Under the pieces are notes generated by a model that was not told the origin of the DNA, did no database searches, and saw nothing but the letters and a program-made list of their open reading frames with translations. A stretch of 7,023 nucleotides of DNA from assembly GCA_905236325.1 (NCBI GenBank), contig CAJOPJ010000064.1:1-7023 (forward strand), read 5' to 3'. This DNA comes from an uncultured Selenomonadaceae bacterium. GTDB taxonomy: Bacteria > Bacillota > Negativicutes > Selenomonadales > Selenomonadaceae. A program made the translations under genes and the position numbers. Positions 1-5,753 of the stretch are shown piece after piece; positions within the stretch are counted from its first letter, which is position 1; every line of letters begins with the position of its first letter.

Positions 1-762
1 AGTGTCGCTGATTGATTTGCGCATTTTAGCCATTCCGCCTTCATACATCAAATCAACAATCAACTTCATTTCGTGGAAAGTTTCAAAATAAGCAATTTCA
101 GGCTGATAACCTGCCGCAACCAAAGTTTCAAAACCTTGCTGAATTAAATGCGTAACGCCGCCGCAAAGTACGCACTGTTCGCCAAACAAGTCAGTTTCAG
201 TTTCTTCCTTGAAGGTAGTTTGAATAACACCTGCGCGAGTGCCGCCAATACCACGCGCATAAGCCAGCGCAATATCAAAGCATCTACCTGTTGCGTCTTG
301 TTCAACTGCAAAAACATCAGGCACGCCGCCGCCTTCTTTGAAAGTTCTGCGTACCAAATGACCGGGACCTTTCGGCGCAACCATAAATACATCAACATTT
401 GCAGGTGGCTGAATCTGCTTGAAGTGAATATTAAAACCGTGCGCAAAAGCAAGTGCCGCGCCGTCTTTCAAGTTAGGTTCAATTTCATTTTTGTAAACAT
501 CAGCTTGCTTTTCATCAGGAATCAAAATCATAACAATATCAGCTGCTTTTGTAGCGTCAGCAACATTCATAACTTTCAATCCTGCGCTTTCGGCAGCTGC
601 TTTTGATTTTGAACCTTCATACAAACCAACAACAACATTAACGCCACTTTCCTTAAGATTAAGTGCGTGCGCGTGTCCTTGCGAACCATAACCAATAATC
701 GCGACAGTTTTGCCGTTCATAACTTCCCAATTGACATCTTGATCATAATAAGTCTTTGCCAT
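1..762 (-). CDS. ilvC: Ketol-acid reductoisomerase (class I), N-terminal 254 residues; gene cut by the left window edge
   Basis: This cytoplasmic enzyme isomerises and reduces acetolactate or acetohydroxybutyrate with Mg2+ and NAD(P)H, in valine, leucine and isoleucine synthesis. The start is the ATG at 762-760, five bases after a strong GGAGGAAG site (775-768). The translation opens MAKTYYDQDVNWEVMNGKTV. The Rossmann motif GYGSQGHA is at residues 24-31 and the catalytic His is in FAHGFN (H108). The Mg2+ ligands are D191 and E195 (TDLFGEQ), the C-domain acidic residues are E227 and E231, and the substrate Ser is S252 in SISDT. These are the residues known from class I KARIs, which are about 330 residues long, so roughly 75 codons lie beyond the edge. 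The cofactor loop reads GLYEGSKSK (46-54), with an acidic residue where an Arg is often found. No frameshift is seen. No ilvB, ilvN or leu gene is in view. Identification is essentially certain; cofactor preference is not. Confidence 0.98.
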   Translation of the reverse strand, partial: MAKTYYDQDVNWEVMNGKTVAIIGYGSQGHAHALNLKESGVNVVVGLYEGSKSKAAAESAGLKVMNVADATKAADIVMILIPDEKQADVYKNEIEPNLKDGAALAFAHGFNIHFKQIQPPANVDVFMVAPKGPGHLVRRTFKEGGGVPDVFAVEQDATGRCFDIALAYARGIGGTRAGVIQTTFKEETETDLFGEQCVLCGGVTHLIQQGFETLVAAGYQPEIAYFETFHEMKLIVDLMYEGGMAKMRKSISDT

Positions 763-785
763 TTTATCTTCCTCCATTCCGGAAA

Positions 786-813
786 ATAATATCACAAATA
801 AAAAAACTTGCAA
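786..813 (-). promoter_or_regulatory. Promoter of ilvC, sigma70-type with extended -10
   Basis: Read on the minus strand, the -35 is TTGCAA (813-808), followed by a 16-bp spacer and the -10 TATTAT (791-786). A TGA directly before the hexamer supplies the TGn extended element. Transcription should start near 780-779, leaving a leader of about 17 bases before the ATG at 762. That is too short for a T-box, a leader-peptide attenuator or a riboswitch, so any control of ilvC probably acts on initiation. The match is by eye; spacing and position are good. Confidence 0.7.
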
Positions 814-837
814 GGATTTTTATAACTTCTGTGGAAT
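808..837 (+). promoter_or_regulatory. Weak candidate promoter for the rhamnosidase gene
   Basis: The palindromic TTGCAA at 808-813 can also serve as a -35 on the plus strand. Eighteen bases further is TGGAAT (832-837), a 4-of-6 match to the -10 consensus. Transcription would start near 844, giving a leader of about 29 bases to the ATG at 873. No better plus-strand promoter is visible between 763 and 872. The weak match suggests either activator-dependent expression or that the real promoter lies elsewhere. Confidence 0.25.
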
Positions 838-871
838 ATTTGCCTTAATGATTTTGAAAGGAGTTATAAAA
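818..871. repeat. 13-bp inverted repeat whose right arm overlaps the rhamnosidase ribosome binding site
   Basis: The left arm TTTTATAACTTCT (818-830) is the reverse complement of the right arm AGGAGTTATAAAA (859-871), except for one position (828/861) that would form a G-U pair in RNA. The gap is 28 bases. The right arm contains AGGAG (859-863), most of the Shine-Dalgarno of the gene starting at 873, and ends one base before its ATG. As RNA it could form a hairpin that hides the ribosome binding site. As DNA it could be a two-half-site operator between the divergent genes. Which of these applies, if either, is inference. Confidence 0.5.
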
Positions 872-872
872 T

Positions 873-3800
873 ATGAGCTTTAAAAGAAAATTTTTAAAAC
901 GCGCAGTTTTACTGGGAACAACTTTTGCAATGCTTAGCAGTACAGCTTTTGCAGGAAATTTTTCCGTCGCCAATTTGCAAGTCAACAGACAAAATGCGCC
1001 ACTCGGTCTTGATGACAAAAGCCCATTTTTCGGCTGGCAAATGAACTCCACACAAAATATTTCTCAAACGCACTATCAAATCATTGTTAAAAATATCGAT
1101 GGCGAAATTGTTTGGGACAGCGGCAAAGTCACCGGCGATTTATCACAAAATATTGAATACGCAGGTGGCGAACTTCTGCCACAAACGCCTTACACTTGGA
1201 CTGTCAGAGTTTGGGACAGCGATGGCGATATGCGCGAATCAACTTCAACTTTCGAAACAGGCTTAAATCTTAATCGGCAAGGCTTAGGTGATTGGGACGG
1301 CGCACAATGGATTGGCAGCAATGAACTTACGCTTGATTCGCACAGCCTGTCAGTCTATCAAATCCGCACAAAAATAAAAATCAACAAAGGCTCAACTGCC
1401 GCAGGATTTATTTTCGGCGCAAATGATATGCGGCTTATGAACGCTGAAAAAAATTTGTGGAATATTTCCTCAGCAGAAAATGAAAGCCGCATTGAAGTTA
1501 TTTTAGATATTTCCGGCTTAGAAAATTCCGGCAATGCCAAGTTGAAAATTTTCAGACGCGGCTACTCAACCGAAGACACTGCCGCGCCGATTGTCGATTT
1601 TGATATTCCAACAGCTGTAATTAACAATTCAAACAAAAATGCTTTTCATGAAATCTGCCTTGCAAGCAATCACGGCGTTGTAAGTTTCACAATTGACAAC
1701 ACAGAATTTGAAATGCCTGAAGTAAATTTCTGGTCGCGCGGTTATGTTTTAAATCCTGCAGGTCCCGGCGGAGATTATATCAGCTATCCTGTTGTCGGCG
1801 ATGTTGGTTTCATTGCAGACGCAGGGCAGAAAGCTGAAATCAAGGACTTTGAAATTTTGAACTTCCGCACACCTGCAAACGCGCTTTATAAAATTGCAAA
1901 TTACAAAATCGACGGCGGCAATTCCGGCTTGTTATATGTAACAAATCCTTCGCACGGAGCAATGCCGATTCTGCGCACTGATTTTAAACTGCAAAAAAAG
2001 CAAGTTCTCCGCGCAAGACTTTATGCTACTGCGCGTGGTATTTATGATTTTTATGTCAATGGTCAGCGCGTCAGCGACAGATATTTTGCGCCTGAACTTA
2101 CTCAATACACCAAAACACAGCTTTATCAAGTTTATGATGTTACAAATAAAATTCAGCAAGGCAAAAATGACATCGGCGCACAACTTGCTGAAGGCTGGTG
2201 GAGCGGCGCAATTACATTTGAAGGCGCAAAGTGGAACTTCTTCGGCGACAGACAATCTTTATTGGCAAAATTAGTTGTGACTTTCACTGACGGCACTGAA
2301 CAAACTATCACAACTCAACCAAACAGCTGGCAATATTCAGACAATGGACCTTTAATTGCGGCTAGTTTCTTTCAAGGCGAAACTTACGACGCACGACGCG
2401 AAAATATTTCAAACTGGCGTAAAGCTAAAGTTGTACCGCTTGATAAAACTACTGCAAATTTCGACACTTGGCACCACCCAATCACGCAAGCTGAATACAG
2501 AATGGACTACAGCAATTTAAATTTAATTGCTCAAGAAGGCGCACCTGTTCAAGCAGTCGAAAGGCGCGTTGCTGAATCTGTTCACAAAATCGCCGACGGC
2601 GTTTATATTTATGATATGGGGCAAAATTTAGCCGGCGTGCCAAATATCATTGTCAGAAATGGTCGCGCAGGTCAGCAGGTTACAATGCGCTTTGCCGAAA
2701 TGCTTTATCCGGACAACGACGCAGTTCACGGCGGAACTTTAATGCTTGAAAACATTCGCGGCGCATTAGCAACTGATAATTATATCTTGAAAGGCGGCAA
2801 TGAAACTATCGCGCCAAGATTCACCTATCACGGCTACCGCTACATTGAAATTACAGGCTTAGATGAACTTGATTTGTCAGATGTCGGCGCAACTGTTTTA
2901 AGTTCGGCGAAAGATTTAACCGCCAACTTTGAATGTTCAGATTCAGATATTAACAGGCTATATCAAAATATAGTTTGGAGTACACGCGCTAACTTTTTAT
3001 CAATTCCAACTGACTGCCCGCAAAGAAATGAACGCATGGGCTGGAGCGGCGATTTATCAGTTTTCGCGCCAACTGCAACTTACCTTTGGGACGCAGATAG
3101 ATTTTTAAATCGCCATTTGCAAGCAGTGCGCGATGTTTCAGATGACAGCGGAAGATTTCCTGATGTTGCACCAATAGGCGGTGCTTTTGGCGGAATCAAC
3201 TGGGGCAGTGTCGGTATGACTGTGCCATTTGAAATTTATATGCAGTACGGCGACAAGGCAACTCTGGCTGAACATTATGACGCAATGCGCGCTTATGTTG
3301 ATTATCTTGAAAACCATATTGATAATGATGGTATGGTTACTGAAGGCACTCCAATGCAACTCGGCGACTGGCTTGGACCTGAAAATAGCAAAAATGATGT
3401 AAATTATTTGTTAGTTGCCGCCGAACTGAACGACTTGGATATTTTTGTTAAGTCAGCAGAAGCCTTAGGCAAAAATTCCGACGCTGCAACTTACAGAAAT
3501 ATTTATAACAATCGACGCAACTGGTTTAACAACAGATTTTTCGACGCTACAACCCACCGCAGTTTGAACACCGAAGGCAAGCTTATGGATACTCAAACTT
3601 CCTACGCAGTCGCACTCGGCAACAATGTTTTAAATCCAACTGAAAGACAATTTGCACAACAATATTTAGTCGAAGCAGTCGAACGCACAAATGTTGATGA
3701 CGACAAAGTCCAACGCCCTGCCTATAGCTTAATGACCGGCTTTATCGGTACTGCAAAAATCAGCAAGGCACTTTCAAACGCAGGACGCACTGACATTGCC

Positions 3801-4298
3801 TACAGAATGCTTGAAAATCATCAGTATCCAAGCTGGCTGTATCCTGTAGATCAAGGCGCAACTACAATTTGGGAACGCTTGAACTCCTACACTAAGGCAA
3901 ATGGCTTCGGCGGAAACAATTCAATGAACAGTTTTAACCACTATTCATTCGGCGCAGTCGGTAGTTGGCTTTATAGTGATTCACTCGGCATTCAACGCGA
4001 TGAAAATAATCCAGGCTGGAAACATTTTATTTTGCAACCGCAACCTGACTTTGCCGGTTCAATGACTTGGGCGAAAGGTTATTTTGATTCGCCATACGGA
4101 AGGATTGAAAGTTCTTGGCAACTTGAAGGCGGCGCGGCAATTTATGATTTTGTAGTTCCGGCAAATACAACTGCAACTTGCAAATTGATTTCCGGCAGTT
4201 CAATCACTGTTAATGGCGCAGTGCAAAATATTTCAGCTGTCAATGGACATTTTGAACTGAACTTAACGCCAGGAAAATGGCACATCACAGTTAAATAA
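873..4298 (+). CDS. Exported alpha-L-rhamnosidase, glycoside hydrolase family 78
   Basis: The predicted role is inverting hydrolysis of terminal alpha-L-rhamnose from plant or microbial glycans, outside the cytoplasm. The ATG at 873 follows AAAGGAG (857-863) with 9 bases of spacing. Residues 1-27 are a signal peptide: basic FKRKFLKR, a hydrophobic core, and cleavage after AFA27. There is no lipobox Cys. An Ig-like N-domain (about 30-130) is followed by a jelly-roll-like insertion (about 140-345). Next come the Bac_rhamnosid_N-type domain (about 360-530), a beta domain with YDMGQNLAG (about 555-660), the (alpha/alpha)6 catalytic domain (about 680-1040) and a C-terminal beta domain to 1141. The catalytic block TDCPQRNERMGWSGD gives D714, general acid E720, W724 and D727. 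General base E1001 lies in TIWERLNSY. The spacing of D714, E720, W724 and D727 matches the characterised Streptomyces avermitilis enzyme. No dockerin, LPXTG or SLH anchor is seen. Domain borders are approximate and the exact substrate is unknown. No sugar transporter or regulator is adjacent. Confidence 0.95.
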   Translation: MSFKRKFLKRAVLLGTTFAMLSSTAFAGNFSVANLQVNRQNAPLGLDDKSPFFGWQMNSTQNISQTHYQIIVKNIDGEIVWDSGKVTGDLSQNIEYAGGELLPQTPYTWTVRVWDSDGDMRESTSTFETGLNLNRQGLGDWDGAQWIGSNELTLDSHSLSVYQIRTKIKINKGSTAAGFIFGANDMRLMNAEKNLWNISSAENESRIEVILDISGLENSGNAKLKIFRRGYSTEDTAAPIVDFDIPTAVINNSNKNAFHEICLASNHGVVSFTIDNTEFEMPEVNFWSRGYVLNPAGPGGDYISYPVVGDVGFIADAGQKAEIKDFEILNFRTPANALYKIANYKIDGGNSGLLYVTNPSHGAMPILRTDFKLQKKQVLRARLYATARGIYDFYVNGQRVSDRYFAPELTQYTKTQLYQVYDVTNKIQQGKNDIGAQLAEGWWSGAITFEGAKWNFFGDRQSLLAKLVVTFTDGTEQTITTQPNSWQYSDNGPLIAASFFQGETYDARRENISNWRKAKVVPLDKTTANFDTWHHPITQAEYRMDYSNLNLIAQEGAPVQAVERRVAESVHKIADGVYIYDMGQNLAGVPNIIVRNGRAGQQVTMRFAEMLYPDNDAVHGGTLMLENIRGALATDNYILKGGNETIAPRFTYHGYRYIEITGLDELDLSDVGATVLSSAKDLTANFECSDSDINRLYQNIVWSTRANFLSIPTDCPQRNERMGWSGDLSVFAPTATYLWDADRFLNRHLQAVRDVSDDSGRFPDVAPIGGAFGGINWGSVGMTVPFEIYMQYGDKATLAEHYDAMRAYVDYLENHIDNDGMVTEGTPMQLGDWLGPENSKNDVNYLLVAAELNDLDIFVKSAEALGKNSDAATYRNIYNNRRNWFNNRFFDATTHRSLNTEGKLMDTQTSYAVALGNNVLNPTERQFAQQYLVEAVERTNVDDDKVQRPAYSLMTGFIGTAKISKALSNAGRTDIAYRMLENHQYPSWLYPVDQGATTIWERLNSYTKANGFGGNNSMNSFNHYSFGAVGSWLYSDSLGIQRDENNPGWKHFILQPQPDFAGSMTWAKGYFDSPYGRIESSWQLEGGAAIYDFVVPANTTATCKLISGSSITVNGAVQNISAVNGHFELNLTPGKWHITVK

Positions 4299-4303
4299 AA
4301 AAC

Positions 4304-4331
4304 TTGACGCAAGAATTTATTGTGTTATAAT
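4304..4331 (+). promoter_or_regulatory. Strong promoter of the tRNA-Pro gene
   Basis: The -35 is TTGACG (4304-4309), the spacer is 16 bp, and the -10 is a perfect TATAAT (4326-4331) preceded by TGT, an extended -10 element. Transcription should begin about 4338-4340, within a few bases of the mature tRNA 5' end at 4342, so the 5' leader to be trimmed is very short. The -35 starts only five bases after the rhamnosidase stop codon. This is the best promoter in the window. Confidence 0.85.
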
Positions 4332-4341
4332 AGTCGGCGTT

Positions 4342-4418
4342 CGGGTTGTGGCTCAGTTTGGTAGAGCACCGTGTTCGGGACGCGGGGGTCGCAGGTTCAA
4401 ATCCTGTCCACCCGACCA
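4342..4418 (+). tRNA. tRNA-Pro, anticodon CGG
   Basis: A 77-base tRNA with encoded CCA (4416-4418). The acceptor is CGGGTTG against CCACCCG, the D stem is GCTC/GAGC, and the anticodon stem is CCGTG/CGCGG with loop TTCGGGA. The anticodon is CGG (4376-4378), reading CCG. The variable loop is GGGTC, and the T arm is GCAGG/CCTGT with loop TTCAAAT. The 5' C1 paired with G72, discriminator A73 and G35-G36 are the normal bacterial prolyl-tRNA identity elements. The only flaw is U6 opposite C67 in the acceptor stem. The CCG codon is used in the neighbouring genes, so the tRNA has work to do. Confidence 0.96.
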
Positions 4419-4437
4419 CCTATTTTTGAAAAATTTC

Positions 4438-4462
4438 AGCCTCCATTTTGGGGGCTTTTTTT
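4438..4462 (+). terminator. Rho-independent terminator after tRNA-Pro
   Basis: GCCTCC (4439-4444) pairs with GGGGGC (4450-4455) around the loop ATTTT, with one G-U pair. A flanking A4438-T4456 pair can extend the stem. A run of seven T (4456-4462) follows. It sits 20 bases after the CCA end. It probably also ends rhamnosidase transcripts, because no hairpin lies between that gene's stop codon and the tRNA. Confidence 0.85.
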
Positions 4463-4469
4463 AGACATT

Positions 4470-4475
4470 GAGGTG
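4470..4475 (+). promoter_or_regulatory. Ribosome binding site that decides the TTG start of ccmB
   Basis: GAGGTG lies five bases before TTG at 4481. The first in-frame ATG downstream encodes residue 26, inside the first membrane segment, so starting there would remove the conserved IFWKDFLVGLRRK head. TTG is therefore the sensible start. The site lies only 7 bases after the T-run of the preceding terminator. Confidence 0.7.
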
Positions 4476-4480
4476 AAATT

Positions 4481-5131
4481 TTGACTGAACAAATTGCAAC
4501 AATATTTTGGAAAGATTTTTTAGTTGGACTCAGACGCAAAGCAACTTTCGCCGCAATGATGATGTTTGCGCTTACAACAATGGCGGCTTTGAGTTTGTCA
4601 ATGCGTGGCGCAGTTGTCGAAAATAATTTCCTTGCGGCTTTATTGTGGATTGTTATTTTTTTCGCCACAAGCGCAGGTATCAGCGGCACATTTGATGATG
4701 AACAAGCAGCAGGAACTTTATCAACGCTGAAAATTTACGCCGCGCCTCAAGCAATATTGTTCGGCAAAATGCTTTTCACTCTGGCAAGTTTAATCGCGCT
4801 GACAATTTTTTTACTGCCGACATTTTTAATATTATTTGACTGCTCGGCAGGAAATATTTTTTTACTAATCACAACAGTTTTAGCCGGCGTGATTGGTTTT
4901 TCTGCGGCAGGAACTTTAACAGCAGCTTTGACAACTTCAGCTTCAGTTAAAGGCGGCTTATTTCCAATATTATTGTTTCCTGTGACATTACCAATATTTT
5001 TACCGACAATCAGCCTGACTGAATCAGCATTTAACTCCGAAACCTTCAGCGCAGAACTTTTAATAATTTTATTGTCATTCGACGCAATTTTGCTTGTCGC
5101 GTCATCAATTTTGTTCGACTACTTGGATTGA
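4481..5131 (+). CDS. ccmB: Haem exporter membrane subunit CcmB
   Basis: CcmB is the polytopic partner of the CcmA ATPase and of CcmC in System I cytochrome c maturation, where the complex drives haem transfer to or release from CcmE. The 216-residue protein fits the family length of about 215-220. A cytoplasmic head with IFWKDFLVGLRRKA (8-21) is followed by about six hydrophobic segments, near 22-42, 52-70, 97-120, 125-150, 157-177 and 190-212. FDDEQAAGTLSTLKIYAAP matches the cytoplasmic loop of ABC-2-like exporters. KGGLFPILLFPVTLPIFLP resembles the GG...PLTIPL stretch of CcmB. The start is TTG. The gene follows the tRNA terminator directly, with no ccmA before it, and precedes ccmC by 9 bases. 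ATA is a frequent Ile codon here, unlike in the rhamnosidase. A generic ABC-2 permease is the alternative, but the adjacent ccmC supports CcmB. Confidence 0.85.
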   Translation: MTEQIATIFWKDFLVGLRRKATFAAMMMFALTTMAALSLSMRGAVVENNFLAALLWIVIFFATSAGISGTFDDEQAAGTLSTLKIYAAPQAILFGKMLFTLASLIALTIFLLPTFLILFDCSAGNIFLLITTVLAGVIGFSAAGTLTAALTTSASVKGGLFPILLFPVTLPIFLPTISLTESAFNSETFSAELLIILLSFDAILLVASSILFDYLD

Positions 5132-5140
5132 GGATTTTTT

Positions 5141-5749
5141 ATGCTTAAATTTTTAACAATATTTACAACGCTGACAGTCGCGGCAATAATATTTATAGTA
5201 CCGCCTGTTCAAGGACTCGGCAACTTGGCAAAAATAATCTACTTCCACATTCCGACTGCTTGGGTTTCAGTTATTGCATTTTTCTGCAGTGCCTTTTTCG
5301 CAGCTAAATTTTTAAAATCGCAAGAATTGAAATTTGACAAACTCAGCGCAAAATCTGCAAAGTTAGGCTTTATTTTTGTATTGCTTGCAACAATTTCCGG
5401 CGCAATTTTCAGCAAATTGACTTGGGGCGCGTATTGGAACTGGGACCCCAGACAAACTACAATATTTGTGCTGATTTTGATTTATGGTGCATATTTGACT
5501 TTGCGTTCAGCTGTGACTGATGAAAAAATCCGCGCCAAAGTTTCGGCAGTCTATTCACTGCTCAGCGTCTTAACTGTGCCTTTTTTAGTTTTCATAATAC
5601 CGCGTATGTATTTTTCATTGCATCCCGAACCAATATTAAATCAAGCCGGAAAGTTGGAAATGGACACAGAAATTTTAATTATCTTAATCGCCGCGCTAGT
5701 TGACACCACAATAATTTTTATTTACTTACTGCGACAGAAAGCGATGTGA
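5141..5749 (+). CDS. ccmC: Haem-handling protein CcmC (CcsA/CcmC/CcmF family)
   Basis: CcmC binds haem at the outer face of the cytoplasmic membrane through a Trp-rich WWD loop and two His ligands, and attaches it to CcmE. The translation shows the first His in YFHIPTAW (H36), the WWD-type motif WGAYWNWDPRQT (from W95; W99, W101, D102), and the second His in SLHPEP (H161). Six membrane segments lie near 6-20, 33-53, 72-93, 105-122, 137-152 and 176-196. At 202 residues it is slightly shorter than the proteobacterial protein but complete. The start is ATG 5141 with TGAGGA (5129-5134), which overlaps the ccmB stop, so the two genes look translationally coupled. The stop lies 4 bases before the copA start. 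No ccmD-size frame lies between ccmC and the next gene. Confidence 0.92.
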   Translation: MLKFLTIFTTLTVAAIIFIVPPVQGLGNLAKIIYFHIPTAWVSVIAFFCSAFFAAKFLKSQELKFDKLSAKSAKLGFIFVLLATISGAIFSKLTWGAYWNWDPRQTTIFVLILIYGAYLTLRSAVTDEKIRAKVSAVYSLLSVLTVPFLVFIIPRMYFSLHPEPILNQAGKLEMDTEILIILIAALVDTTIIFIYLLRQKAM

Positions 5750-5753
5750 TAAA

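Noticed and set aside
144..452. A 102-codon minus-strand frame within ilvC in another phase
   Set aside because: The ilvC frame carries all the conserved residues in the same bases; this is a shadow frame.
148..606. A 152-codon open frame on the plus strand opposite ilvC
   Set aside because: It lies wholly antisense to conserved ilvC codons. Its translation is Cys-, Asn- and Phe-rich with no recognisable domain, and it has no ribosome binding site.
763..786. Possible T-box or attenuator leader for ilvC
   Set aside because: The predicted leader is only about 17 bases, with no room for a specifier stem or leader peptide.
4395..4418. The tRNA-Pro 3' end as an attachment site for an integrated element
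   Set aside because: No second copy of this end, no integrase and no phage or element genes are seen in the window.
4422..4434. Palindrome ATTTTT-G-AAAAAT after the tRNA
   Set aside because: A one-base loop cannot form a real hairpin and the sequence is low complexity. The GC-rich stem at 4439-4455 is the terminator.
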